In this document: piece after piece, positions 1-8,311 of the stretch | Layout of the letters: every line of letters begins with the position of its first letter | Position numbering within the stretch: position 1 is the stretch's first letter | From: Psychrobium sp. MM17-31 | GTDB taxonomy: Bacteria; Pseudomonadota; Gammaproteobacteria; Enterobacterales; Psychrobiaceae | Length of the DNA: 64,000 nt | Direction of reading: 5' to 3' | Assembly (NCBI RefSeq): GCF_022347785.1 | Contig: NZ_JAKRGA010000002.1 | Span: 310,001-374,000 of the forward strand | Program-made: the position numbers and the translations under genes | The notes under the pieces: model-generated | Database searches by the model: none | Seen by the model: the letters and a program-made list of their open reading frames with translations, nothing else | Told to the model about the DNA's origin: nothing

Positions 1-174
1 ACCCAAAAAGAAACCAACCCACATCATTAGGCTAAGCGCAGAAGCACCAGCGGCTAGCAAGAAAAATGGTCTGAATGCCAAACTTAGAAAGTCGTGATTA
101 AGAATCTTATCGAGCCCTTGATGCTGAGGCTTATCACTCGCTAAACGCGGATCCTGCGGTTGTAATACTGCCAT
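1..174 (-). CDS. nnrS: NnrS family membrane protein, N-terminal fragment (cut by window start)
   Basis: The reverse strand from an ATG at 174 is open to base 1 and encodes 58 residues. The stretch FRPFFLLAAG followed by a hydrophobic segment with MMWVGFF is typical of the start of NnrS proteins, polytopic haem- and copper-containing membrane proteins linked to relief of nitric oxide stress. The gene starts 2 bases after the stop of the small membrane protein upstream, so both probably share the sigma-54/NorR-controlled promoter near 494-509. The assignment rests on the N-terminal signature and on the adjacent norR. The rest of the gene lies outside the window. Confidence 0.8.
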   Translation of the reverse strand, partial: MAVLQPQDPRLASDKPQHQGLDKILNHDFLSLAFRPFFLLAAGASALSLMMWVGFFLG

Positions 175-176
175 CT

Positions 177-446
177 TTAAAAAGCCTTATGTCCTAAATT
201 AAATGCACCGACGCAACGCATAGCATAGCCAAGCTTAAAAATCGCAGCACTGATAATAGTCAATAAATGTGCTGCTACTTCTGCTGCCAAGATTAGAGAT
301 TGCTCTATGCCATAAGAAACCCAAACGGACGCCAGAAAAAAGCTCAGAGACACCAACATAATTTTGTTAGCAAACTTGATCAATCGCTTGTGTTTATCTT
401 TCAGAGCAACAACCGATTTAATAGGAATGTCGATAGCGCTAGCCAT
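177..446 (-). CDS. Small two-helix membrane protein, first gene of the NorR/sigma-54 operon
   Basis: An 89-residue protein. I take the ATG at 446 because GGAGA at 454-458 lies 7 bases upstream; an upstream in-frame start at 479 has no such site. The N-terminus is basic (KDKHKRLIKFANK) and is followed by two hydrophobic segments at about residues 30-50 and 54-80. It sits between a sigma-54 promoter and nnrS and must be co-transcribed with nnrS. I do not recognise the family with certainty; small membrane proteins annotated PpyR-like occur next to nnrS in related bacteria. A role in nitric oxide response is inferred only from its operon. Confidence 0.7.
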   Translation of the reverse strand: MASAIDIPIKSVVALKDKHKRLIKFANKIMLVSLSFFLASVWVSYGIEQSLILAAEVAAHLLTIISAAIFKLGYAMRCVGAFNLGHKAF

Positions 447-493
447 TAGGATATCTCCATAAAGTAACTTCAAATACAATTAACGCTTTAATA

Positions 494-509
494 GCAACGC
501 CAGTGCCAA
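494..509 (-). promoter_or_regulatory. Sigma-54 promoter of the small membrane protein-nnrS operon
   Basis: The reverse strand reads TTGGCACTGGCGTTGC, a full match to the -24/-12 pattern TGGCAC-N5-TTGC. It lies about 48 bases upstream of the ATG at 446 and about 50-110 bases from the NorR-type sites at 562-616, the usual arrangement for an enhancer-dependent promoter. Confidence 0.88.
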
Positions 510-561
510 CTTTTATAATCACTAATTATCAACAACTTAAATAGACAAAAACAATAATAGA

Positions 562-616
562 GTCATAATGACACTTTTAATTTAGAGTCAATATGACTAC
601 ACTGGGTCAAAATGAT
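562..616. promoter_or_regulatory. Cluster of three NorR-type operator/enhancer sites
   Basis: Three near-identical inverted repeats fit the NorR core GT-N7-AC: GTCATAATGAC at 562-572, GTCAATATGAC at 587-597, and a weaker GTCAAAATGAT at 606-616. They lie between the sigma-54 promoter (leftwards) and norR (rightwards). Three sites is also the number known upstream of E. coli norVW. The third ends 17 bases before the norR start, consistent with autoregulation. Confidence 0.8.
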
Positions 617-633
617 TTATCGAATGAACGCTA

Positions 634-2205
634 ATGCATCCAATTACCTCTGACTCATTGCTCGCCTTGTCGCTTGATTTAGCAACGAGCCTCACCACTA
701 AAGATCGCTTTAACAGATTGTTAGCGACGGTGCGAAAAACCATTACTTGCGATGCTGTAGCGCTGCTTTCATTTGATAACGACACCCTGACACCTCTTGT
801 GCAACAAGGATTAAAAAACGACGTGTTAGGTCGCCGTTTTCACATTGATGAGCACCCGCGCTTTGAAGCCATTTGCCAATCACTACATCCAGTGCGTTTT
901 AGCGCCACCAGCCCACTGCCGGATCCTTATGACGGATTATTAATTGAGCACGATGGCGATTTGCCAGTGCACGCGTGCATGGGCTTACCACTGTATTTTG
1001 ATCAACAACTTATCGGCGTTCTTACCCTTGATGCTCTCCAGCCAAACGTTTTTGACAATATAGCCAAGCGCACGCTTGAAATTATTTCGGCATTAGCTGC
1101 AGTTAGCCTCAATACCGCAATGACCTTAGACTTGCTAGAAAAGCAAGCAATGCACAACAAACAAGTTGTTGAAACACTTGCCATGCAACCGGGTAATATT
1201 AAGAGCAGTGAAATCATTGGTAATAGCTCAGCAATGATCAAACTAAACAACGAAATACGTCTTGTTGCTCCCTCGCCATTTACCGTACTCATTCAAGGGG
1301 AGACTGGCGTAGGCAAAGAGTTAGTGGCCAGCGCAATACACGCCAATTCATCACGTGCTCAAGCAGCGATAGTGCATGTAAACTGCGCTGCACTGCCGGA
1401 AAATCTAATAGAAAGTGAGTTATTTGGTCACGTTAAAGGTGCCTTTACTGGCGCAGAAAAAAACAGAGCTGGTAAGTTTTCCATTGCCAACGGCGGCACA
1501 TTATTTTTAGATGAGATTGGCGAGCTACCATTAAGTGCACAAAGCAAATTACTGCGTGTATTACAAAACAATGAGATCCAAGCCCTTGGTCAAGACAAAG
1601 TCGAAATTGTCGACGTGCGAATTATAGCTGCCACTAACCGTGACTTGGCTCTAGAAGTGGAAGACGGGCGATTTCGCGCAGACTTGTATCACCGTTTAAG
1701 CGTATTCCCAGTGAGCGTTCCGCCGCTGAGAGATCGTATTGGCGATGTTCACCTATTAGCAGGTTATTTTTGTGAAAAGTTAAAACGAAAACTAGGCTTG
1801 GCGCAAATAGCACTGAGCAGCGACTTTTTAGACGCGCTTGAACAATATCAATGGCCCGGAAATGTCAGGGAATTAGAGCATTTTATAAACCGAGCCACCT
1901 TAAAAGCCAAAGCGCAAAACAAGCCGCCATTTGCAATAAAAATCAATGCGTTAGACGCTGGTGAACTTGTCAATGAACCTATGGTTAGCACCGCAGTTCA
2001 AACTAATACGCAGACAGCGTCTGTGACAGATTTAAAACTCGCGACTAATCAATTTCAGCGTAAAATTATCCAAGAGGCGCTCACCCAGCACACTGGGAAT
2101 TGGGCAGCTAGCGCACGCACGTTAAATACCGATAGATCCAACCTGATGCGCTTGGCCAAACGCCTAGGAATAAGCGTTGAAAAGACAGTAATCAAAAGCG
2201 ACTAA
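634..2205 (+). CDS. norR: Nitric-oxide-responsive sigma-54 activator NorR
   Basis: A 523-residue bacterial enhancer-binding protein, close to the usual length. The N-terminal GAF domain (about 20-175) keeps the putative non-haem iron ligands of NorR: Arg76, Asp97, Asp100, His113 and Cys115 in the motif VHACMG. The AAA+ domain (about 195-425) has the Walker A motif GETGVGKE and the sigma-54 contact loop GAFTGA. The C-terminal helix-turn-helix contains NWAASARTLNTDRSNLMRLA. It is divergent from a sigma-54-promoted nnrS operon and has three GT-N7-AC sites just upstream. Its stop codon overlaps that of the convergent diguanylate cyclase gene. The start at 634 aligns with the E. coli NorR N-terminus although no strong ribosome binding site is visible. 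Confidence 0.95.
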   Translation: MHPITSDSLLALSLDLATSLTTKDRFNRLLATVRKTITCDAVALLSFDNDTLTPLVQQGLKNDVLGRRFHIDEHPRFEAICQSLHPVRFSATSPLPDPYDGLLIEHDGDLPVHACMGLPLYFDQQLIGVLTLDALQPNVFDNIAKRTLEIISALAAVSLNTAMTLDLLEKQAMHNKQVVETLAMQPGNIKSSEIIGNSSAMIKLNNEIRLVAPSPFTVLIQGETGVGKELVASAIHANSSRAQAAIVHVNCAALPENLIESELFGHVKGAFTGAEKNRAGKFSIANGGTLFLDEIGELPLSAQSKLLRVLQNNEIQALGQDKVEIVDVRIIAATNRDLALEVEDGRFRADLYHRLSVFPVSVPPLRDRIGDVHLLAGYFCEKLKRKLGLAQIALSSDFLDALEQYQWPGNVRELEHFINRATLKAKAQNKPPFAIKINALDAGELVNEPMVSTAVQTNTQTASVTDLKLATNQFQRKIIQEALTQHTGNWAASARTLNTDRSNLMRLAKRLGISVEKTVIKSD

Positions 2206-3788
2206 GCGGTCGCCGCGACACTGCAATTTCGCCCCTGCCCCTTGGCCTGATAAAGCGCTCGGTCGGCTTGCTTAAATAATTGATGGAAGTCATTAGCATT
2301 TGCAAGCTCAGCGACTCCTATAGAAATCGAAAGTTGAGGCAACTCAGGGAATTCTTTGGCGGACAACACACTAAATTGCTGCCTGATCCACTCCGCTTTG
2401 ACAAAACCGCTGTCGATATCAGTGTTAGGCAAGGCAATTAAGAATTCCTCACCGCCATAACGGCTGACTAGGTCTCCAACACGGCAGGCGTTTTTCATCA
2501 CCTTGGCTAAGAATTTTAAAACTTCATCACCTACCTGATGGCCAAAATCGTCGTTAATGCGTTTAAAGTTATCGACGTCTAAAATCAATAACGACAGCGC
2601 GCCAGTGTCGCGCTGTGCCATTAACACTTCGATTGATTGCTCAAAGTGACGACGATTGTGTAATCCGGTTAGTACATCCATTGCTGCTTGCTTTTGCAGC
2701 TCGTCTTTAAGTAAGGTAATTTCAGCAACTTTCTCATTGAGTGAAACATTCAAATTAATTAAATCGTATTCCAACTCTTTTTGCTCGGTAATATCGGTGG
2801 AAATACCGATAAAGCGATCGATCTCCCCTGCTTCATTCTTCAATGGAATCTTAACCGTCCAGTAATACAAAGTAGTATCTGGCAACTCGAAGGTTTCGAT
2901 ACAAGTAACCTTTTTGGCAGTTGCAAAGACTTGGCGATCGGTGCGCATGAATTCCTCGCCCTGCTTTTCACCGAGCAACTCAATGTTATTCTTGCCGAGG
3001 ATTTCATCTTCAGGTTTCTGAAACAGCTCACTAGTGCGCTTATTAATGTACTTAAAGCGATAGTCACGATCTTTAATAAAAATATAAGCGCCAGCATTAT
3101 CTAAGATAGTTGCAAGTTTTTGCTCGTTATCGAATATCTGCTTTTCTAAACGCTTTTGCTCGGTAATGTCCAGTGAAATACCTAATAGGCCATTGATAAC
3201 ACCGTCTGAGTCATATTGCGGCTTTTTAATCGATAGATAATAACGGTGCTCGTGTAGATGAGGGAGATAATTACACTCTTCTTGCTTAATTACTTTGCCT
3301 TTTTCAATTACGTCATAATCATAAATTTCGCGCAGACGTTTTCCCGACTCCTCGCCAAACAAATCACAATCTGTCTTACCAATAATCTCATCAGAGGTAA
3401 GTCCAAATAACTGGTAAACCTGCTGATTAGCATAGGTGTAGTGATAGTCCTTATCCTTGCAATAAACGTAGGCACCTAGGTTATCTAACAAACTATAGAA
3501 ATAGTCGACACACTGAACTGACTCTTCCACTAGCTCAAGAGCGATGGCCAATACTGGTCGATCTCCAATATCGACAGGAGACGACTCCATTTTAATGCTG
3601 CGGTTGTTATACAAAACAGGTGACAAATCACTAAGCGCAGGAACAAAACTCTGCTGCCAGTCTTCATTTTCGATTTCCGGATGACTTAACCCCAATAATG
3701 ACTGCGCAGCTGGGTTAACATATAGAAGTGCCAGATCCTTTTGACAAACAATAAGATAAGCTTGCTTTAGTTGCGCAAATATCTCCAT
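2202..3788 (-). CDS. PAS-PAS-PAS-GGDEF diguanylate cyclase
   Basis: A 528-residue soluble sensor. One weak PAS-like segment (about 1-80) is followed by two clear PAS/PAC domains (about 90-215 and 220-345), each ending in the typical DITEQK(R/E)LE linker. A short coiled-coil stretch follows, then a GGDEF domain from about 365. The active-site motif is GGEEF. RVGD five residues upstream fits the RxxD inhibitory site, so cyclic-di-GMP synthesis with product inhibition is expected. There is no EAL domain and no membrane segment, so the signal is probably cytoplasmic (redox, oxygen or a ligand). It converges on norR with overlapping stop codons, but functional linkage is not shown. Confidence 0.9.
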   Translation of the reverse strand: MEIFAQLKQAYLIVCQKDLALLYVNPAAQSLLGLSHPEIENEDWQQSFVPALSDLSPVLYNNRSIKMESSPVDIGDRPVLAIALELVEESVQCVDYFYSLLDNLGAYVYCKDKDYHYTYANQQVYQLFGLTSDEIIGKTDCDLFGEESGKRLREIYDYDVIEKGKVIKQEECNYLPHLHEHRYYLSIKKPQYDSDGVINGLLGISLDITEQKRLEKQIFDNEQKLATILDNAGAYIFIKDRDYRFKYINKRTSELFQKPEDEILGKNNIELLGEKQGEEFMRTDRQVFATAKKVTCIETFELPDTTLYYWTVKIPLKNEAGEIDRFIGISTDITEQKELEYDLINLNVSLNEKVAEITLLKDELQKQAAMDVLTGLHNRRHFEQSIEVLMAQRDTGALSLLILDVDNFKRINDDFGHQVGDEVLKFLAKVMKNACRVGDLVSRYGGEEFLIALPNTDIDSGFVKAEWIRQQFSVLSAKEFPELPQLSISIGVAELANANDFHQLFKQADRALYQAKGQGRNCSVAATA

Positions 3789-4097
3789 AGAGTTTCCATC
3801 CTAATGGCGAGGGGTCAAAAATAGTCATCAACAAGAGCGTTGATGAAATACCAGCATGAAATAAATTACGACTAATTTCAATTATAAAATCAGTCATTAT
3901 TGCTAGTTCAATGCCAATTATCTCACCTAAGTGGTCTTAGTTTATTGATATTGGGTAATTATCATTTAGATAGCTTGGAAGAAATATGAAAGCCAGCGAT
4001 AAGGGCTAGAGAAAGATAGTCGTCGGAAACATTAATCAAAAAGATCAAACTCACAGCACCTTCACTCATAAACTCAGCCTTCCGAAAACAAAAAAAA

Positions 4098-4115
4098 CGA
4101 AGCGTAACTGCTTCG
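4098..4115. terminator. Hairpin of the decayed tRNA-Trp repeat
   Basis: CGAAGC-GTAACT-GCTTCG, with an A-tract before and T-rich sequence after. It is the counterpart, in the fossil unit, of the terminator at 4218-4237. Confidence 0.55.
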
Positions 4116-4217
4116 GCTTTTTCGTGGAATTTAATTGGCAGGGATGGAGCCAGTGTTTGAGGAAGTCGAACTCACAACATCTTTACTTACTAAACACTAC
4201 CGTCCAAAAACAAAAAA

Positions 4218-4237
4218 GCCGATGATAAATCATCGGC
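4218..4237. terminator. Terminator of tRNA-Trp
   Basis: GCCGATG and CATCGGC flank a 6-base loop. The A6 tract at 4212-4217 becomes a T-run on the reverse strand, directly downstream of tRNA-Trp. Confidence 0.8.
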
Positions 4238-4255
4238 TTTTTCATTGAATATGAT

Positions 4256-4332
4256 TGGCAGGGGTGGAGAGATTCGAACTCACAACATCCGGTTTTGGAG
4301 ACCGGCGCTCTACCAATTGGAGCTACACCCCT
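4256..4332 (-). tRNA. tRNA-Trp (anticodon CCA)
   Basis: The reverse strand folds as a cloverleaf: acceptor AGGGGTG pairs with CACCCCT, the D-arm is GCTC...GAGC, the anticodon stem-loop is CCGGT-CTCCAAA-ACCGG with anticodon CCA, and the T-arm loop is TTCGAAT. The 3' CCA is encoded. Decayed copies of its 3' part lie immediately downstream. Confidence 0.95.
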
Positions 4333-4438
4333 GCGAACGAGGTGAATTATACATAAGCACAGGTGAAGGTAAAGGGCTTTTTTTCAAATATCTTTCAAGC
4401 GACTAGTTTTCACGCAAAACGCTGTTAATTCCATCGAA

Positions 4439-5032
4439 CTAGGCACTGCGTGCTTGATCGTAGCTTGATTCTTCCGCAATTGGCTCAGGTGCGACGACTT
4501 CATCATTAAGTGCTTTATCGTCAGACGGCTGTTCTGAATCTTCATCTTTATCAACTAACGCCTCTTCCGGAATCATCAAAAGGTGATTAAGTGTTGTCAG
4601 ACTATTTTGATAAAATCCAGCATTATATCCGCGAGGTTGAGTTGGCAAGTTATCGACAAAGAGTTCGATACGCTCGTGTACAGTTTCTAAATCATCGTAC
4701 TCATTGAAGTGATGCAATAGATCGGCAAAGCTCTTTGATAATTTACTCGTCGCGATTTCAAAGACTGCGACATTGTCCTCGTTGATACTTTGATAAACGA
4801 AAAAGTTATTCGCTACAGTGTAGAGTTTATCGCGTACGACTTTCGGTAAACTAGTTTCGTCACAAAATCGTTCAACATCGATTTTATAACTGTTTTTACT
4901 ATCGCTTACTCGAGAATTTAATGCTTGTTTAGCTTCAGCAATACGCTTTTTCCGATTGTTATCGAAAATAAAAAACGTAATAAATAACAACAATAACAAA
5001 GGAATAGTAATAGCGGCTATACTACTTAACAT
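4439..5032 (-). CDS. Unknown protein with one N-terminal membrane anchor
   Basis: A 197-residue protein I do not recognise. Residues about 4-24 are a single strongly hydrophobic helix followed by the basic stretch NNRKKR, predicting an inner-membrane anchor with a cytoplasmic body. Residues about 45-150 are likely helical and contain scattered aromatic residues. The last 40 residues are an acidic, proline-containing, low-complexity tail. It stands alone, upstream of tRNA-Trp on the same strand. No catalytic motif or cysteine cluster is visible. Confidence 0.7.
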   Translation of the reverse strand: MLSSIAAITIPLLLLLFITFFIFDNNRKKRIAEAKQALNSRVSDSKNSYKIDVERFCDETSLPKVVRDKLYTVANNFFVYQSINEDNVAVFEIATSKLSKSFADLLHHFNEYDDLETVHERIELFVDNLPTQPRGYNAGFYQNSLTTLNHLLMIPEEALVDKDEDSEQPSDDKALNDEVVAPEPIAEESSYDQARSA

Positions 5033-5179
5033 CTGGACCTCAACTGCCTATTCACCGACTTAAATTTCGGTTTTATAATTCTCGCGGTCACGATAACAAC
5101 TAATAAACACAGGTTCAATTACAAAGTACTAATCTCAAGATGACATTGATCATTTTCGTGAACTTGTGTGGAAATGCTT

Positions 5180-5404
5180 ATGCTGCAATGCCCAATATGT
5201 AACCAGTCTAATTACTGTCAAGTTGATACACCGCAGCAATGTTGGTGCATGAATACAGATATTCCAAAAGAGCTTCAGCTATTAGTTAGCGCTAAAGGTG
5301 CTAATCAATATTGTATTTGCTCACAGTGTGTCATGCTTTTTAAACAAAACCCTGAGATAATATACAATATACTTAATTCCTCACCACCAACTGACCAAGG
5401 ATAA
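5180..5404 (+). CDS. Small cysteine-rich CWC family protein
   Basis: About 74 residues. I prefer the ATG at 5180 (GGA at 5170-5172 lies upstream) over the GTG at 5168, but this is uncertain. It carries CPIC near the start, CWC in the middle and CICSQC later, the pattern of the Cys-rich CWC family, likely a small metal- or zinc-binding protein of unknown function. The stop is only 2 bases before the GTG of the MFS gene, so the two are probably translated from one message. Confidence 0.75.
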   Translation: MLQCPICNQSNYCQVDTPQQCWCMNTDIPKELQLLVSAKGANQYCICSQCVMLFKQNPEIIYNILNSSPPTDQG

Positions 5405-5406
5405 CA

Positions 5407-7500
5407 GTGAAAACCACGCTTATCTCCCTAATCTCACTCTTTGTGAGCTGCTTTATTCTGTTTTTTGCCAACGGACTCATTAACGTATTACTCCCAGTAC
5501 GCATGGGACTCGATGGTGTGAATACCGACACGATAGGTATGGTGCTATCGCTGTATTTCGTCGGCCTTATCATCGGGGCGATTTACAGTAAAAACTTAAT
5601 TAAAAAATCTGGCCATATTCGAATGTTCGCAGGCTGTGTCGCGTTGAGTGCGGTGAGTATTTTAGTGTGCAGCCTATACACAGACCCTGTGTTGTGGGGC
5701 TTAATGCGAGTTTTACTTGGTTTTTGTAATGCCTGTGCGTTTACCGCGATGGAAAGCTGGCTTAGCGATAGCGCGACTGAAGAAAATCGCGGAAAGTTAC
5801 TGTCGGTCTATCACGGCACCGCACTATTTGGATTATTTGCAGGTCAGTTTTTAATGAACGCCGCCGATCCTCAAGAAAGTGTGCTCTTTGTTTTAGCGGG
5901 TATTTTCTTATGTATGGCGGTAACGCCAGTGGTGCTGAGCCGACATAAAGGGCCTCAAGTAGAAGATGTTGCCTCCATGTCCATTAAACGGCTGGTGCAA
6001 ATCTCGCCACTCGGTATGATGACCTGTTTTATTTCAGGCATTGTTTACGCCTCTATGTTTAACTTATTGCCAGTTTTTGCTAAATCCTCAAATATCATTG
6101 CCTTTGATTTATCCCTCTACATGGGATTTGCGATTTTTGGCGCCTTTATTATGCAATTTCCAGTGGGGTATTTATCCGATAAGTACGACCGTCGTACCGT
6201 ATTATTAGGCATGATTAGTCTGTCTTTAGTAACCGCTTTCTTAGTGACAATGTCATCAGGCGATGGATTATCAAGTGTGCTTGTGCTCGCAACTTTAATC
6301 ACCGGTGGCACCCTTGCGTGTCTTTATCCCCTTAGCGTTTCTGAAACACTAGATAAACTCAAGCAGAGTGAGATGGTGGCGGCAATGGGCACCATGATTT
6401 TAGTGCAATCAATCGGCGGGGTTATTGGCCCTTACACCAGCTCGCTAATCATGAAATCAATCGGCGCTAACTCTCTATTCTATTTCATTATCCTAATCGA
6501 GCTGTTCTTGGCGGGCTTTGTTCTTTATCGCATGAGTGTGCGTAAAGCGCTGCCAGTTGAAGAGCAAGAGGCCTTTGTTATGCAAAGCGCCGTGGTTGCC
6601 GCCACAGCCTCTCCAGCTCTCGATCCGCGTACTCAATTTGTTGAGCCAGAGCCGAAATTATCTCGCCAAGCTAAAACCGCTAAAGATCTTGCCGAGCTCG
6701 ATCCCGCTGCTGCCGTAAAAATGGCCCGTGCTATTGCGCTAGACAATCCAGAATCGGGTGTTGAAATTGCGCGTGCTATTGCTACCGTTGACGGCATTGA
6801 TGTATTGCGTTTTTACGAAGTAATGCAAGAAGCATCGCCATTCCAAATGCCTGAAATTACCCAAGCATTAGTCACAACCAATCCTGATCACGCTTATGAT
6901 TTAGTGTCTAAGCTGGCGCAATGGCACCCAACACAAGTGGTTAATGTAGCACAGCAAATCTCTGAATCACTGCCAGAGCTGCGCAGCGAAATGGCCAAAG
7001 TGGCCGTTGAACATGCACCTGAGTCTGCGATTCAAGTTGCCCAATATTACGCGCAGGTCATTAGTGACGAGCAACAAGCGCTACGTCCAGCCGACCGTGA
7101 AGATGATACCAGCGAAGAAGAAGCGCTAGAAATTGCTTCACAAATTTGGGAGTCGGCGCCAGAGCAGGCGGTGGAGGTTGCGGTTGCGATTGCCGATAAC
7201 TTACCCGAAGCAGCAGTCGATATTGCGAGCGAACTGGCCACAAACTTCCACGAGCCAGATTCACCTATTATCGATAGCGCGCAGCAAGAAAACGAATCAG
7301 AGTTAGCGGTAGAGTTAGTGCAGCGTCTTGCAGAAGTCGCCCCTGAAAACGCCGCCGAAGTTGCTGGCGCCGTGGTAGATGTGGTGCCTGAAGTGGCCTC
7401 CGACATTGTTGAAGCCATTAGTGAAGGCGATAAACCGAAAGAAGGTGAATGGGTTGACTTAATCGACGATGGTAGCGAAGAGTCCAAAGAAAGAGATTAG
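5407..7500 (+). CDS. MFS transporter (YcaD-like) with a long C-terminal repeat tail
   Basis: A 697-residue protein with GTG start; AAGG lies just upstream. Residues about 1-380 form a 12-helix major facilitator unit with the loop motif GYLSDKYDRR between helices, similar in type to YcaD. Residues about 400-690 form a soluble, acidic, alanine-rich tail made of short repeating helices with the theme PE(A/Q)AVE(V/I)A..IA, for example PEQAVEVAVAIADNL and PEAAVDIASELATNF. The tail nearly doubles the usual MFS length of about 400 residues. It is coupled to the CWC gene upstream. The substrate is unknown, and the tail may be a cytoplasmic protein-interaction platform. Confidence 0.85.
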   Translation: MKTTLISLISLFVSCFILFFANGLINVLLPVRMGLDGVNTDTIGMVLSLYFVGLIIGAIYSKNLIKKSGHIRMFAGCVALSAVSILVCSLYTDPVLWGLMRVLLGFCNACAFTAMESWLSDSATEENRGKLLSVYHGTALFGLFAGQFLMNAADPQESVLFVLAGIFLCMAVTPVVLSRHKGPQVEDVASMSIKRLVQISPLGMMTCFISGIVYASMFNLLPVFAKSSNIIAFDLSLYMGFAIFGAFIMQFPVGYLSDKYDRRTVLLGMISLSLVTAFLVTMSSGDGLSSVLVLATLITGGTLACLYPLSVSETLDKLKQSEMVAAMGTMILVQSIGGVIGPYTSSLIMKSIGANSLFYFIILIELFLAGFVLYRMSVRKALPVEEQEAFVMQSAVVAATASPALDPRTQFVEPEPKLSRQAKTAKDLAELDPAAAVKMARAIALDNPESGVEIARAIATVDGIDVLRFYEVMQEASPFQMPEITQALVTTNPDHAYDLVSKLAQWHPTQVVNVAQQISESLPELRSEMAKVAVEHAPESAIQVAQYYAQVISDEQQALRPADREDDTSEEEALEIASQIWESAPEQAVEVAVAIADNLPEAAVDIASELATNFHEPDSPIIDSAQQENESELAVELVQRLAEVAPENAAEVAGAVVDVVPEVASDIVEAISEGDKPKEGEWVDLIDDGSEESKERD

Positions 7501-7513
7501 CCCTCAAACCTAA

Positions 7514-8311
7514 TTACTCCTCAAATTTAGTTAGCCAGTCTTGCCACTGCGCCTCAAACGTCATCATTTGTCGATGACGTTTTGAGGCCAAATGCGCTTG
7601 CCAATCCAATTGTGTTTCAATCGGTCCAACCCGGCACATGGCGCAATAGTTTTGCTCAGTGCAATAATCTGGTAATTCGAGATTTAAGTGCGCTTGCGCT
7701 CTATCGCTAAACACATAACTATAACCTTGCGTGTCTTTAACAAACTTATCGCGATCAACATTGCGCACCAGATAGCCATCAAACATAGAGATATCAAACT
7801 CACAGCGCCCCAGATAGTTAACAGCTAGCTCGTGACAGAGGCTGGTTTCAATATTCCACTGCCGATAAGGTTTCACATCTTTTGAGGTAATTACGGCAAG
7901 GCGCGCACCTGTTTGCGACAAAAAATAGCTAAAACAATGCTTGAGAAAGGATCGAAGTAACCAGCGATTTAAGGTATTGGTGGAGCCGATTTGCGACAAT
8001 TTCGCAAATTCGCTGGCAGAAAAATCACTGGGGATTAGGGGGAATTGAAATATCACCGCGTCATATTGGCCAAGCTCAATACCATGCCATGTATCGGGAT
8101 TTAAGACATCAACAGAAGCTTGCACATTAATGCCCTTTTCTGTGAGACGCTTAAAATGAGTCAAGCCGTATTTATTGGCTAAAACGGATTTATCATCATA
8201 GACAGTGGCAGTTAGCTGCGATGGCGCTACTTGCCCAGATAACGCAGCTGAGAACGACAAGTCGCCATCGCCAATGGTTAATATTTTCCACTCTGGATTT
8301 AGCGCTATCAT
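7514..8311 (-). CDS. BMT5-like (DUF2431) methyltransferase with C-terminal zinc finger
   Basis: A 265-residue protein. The N-terminus ILTIGDGDLSFSAALS is the signature of the DUF2431/BMT5-like Rossmann family, whose yeast member methylates 25S rRNA uridine N3. The C-terminal part (about 223-252) holds CAMC followed 13 residues later by HLASKRH, a CxxC-x13-H-x5-H finger of the U1/matrin type that binds RNA in eukaryotes. The ATG overlaps the stop of the helicase gene as TAATG, so the two are translationally coupled. An RNA substrate is inferred from family and finger. Confidence 0.75.
   Translation of the reverse strand: MIALNPEWKILTIGDGDLSFSAALSGQVAPSQLTATVYDDKSVLANKYGLTHFKRLTEKGINVQASVDVLNPDTWHGIELGQYDAVIFQFPLIPSDFSASEFAKLSQIGSTNTLNRWLLRSFLKHCFSYFLSQTGARLAVITSKDVKPYRQWNIETSLCHELAVNYLGRCEFDISMFDGYLVRNVDRDKFVKDTQGYSYVFSDRAQAHLNLELPDYCTEQNYCAMCRVGPIETQLDWQAHLASKRHRQMMTFEAQWQDWLTKFEE

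Larger units (their letters stand above)
3789..4255. other. Gene-free stretch with decayed tRNA-Trp repeats
   Basis: There is no credible protein gene between the diguanylate cyclase start and tRNA-Trp. The first 230 bases are AT-rich with no clear structure. From about 4041 the sequence holds two decayed copies of the tRNA-Trp 3' part plus terminator, described separately. Confidence 0.7.
4041..4280 (-). repeat. Degenerate tandem repeats of tRNA-Trp 3' part plus terminator
   Basis: Two units, beginning at about 4041 and 4162, resemble each other and run into the functional tRNA-Trp. Shared landmarks in order are (G)AACTCACA(A/G)CA, an AAAACAAAAAA tract, a GC hairpin ending CGGCTTTTTC, and ATTGGCAGGG(A/G)TGGAG. 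The last two correspond to the terminator and the CCA/acceptor end of tRNA-Trp. The fossil at 4136-4180 keeps the acceptor and T-arm sequence with about 12 inserted bases, and lacks the anticodon half. They are best explained as remains of a former tandem tRNA-Trp array. Confidence 0.65.

Noticed and set aside
7047-7487. 146-codon Ser/Ala/Thr-rich frame opposite the MFS tail
   Set aside because: Mirror of the Ala/Glu-rich repeat tail on the other strand; no signal of its own.
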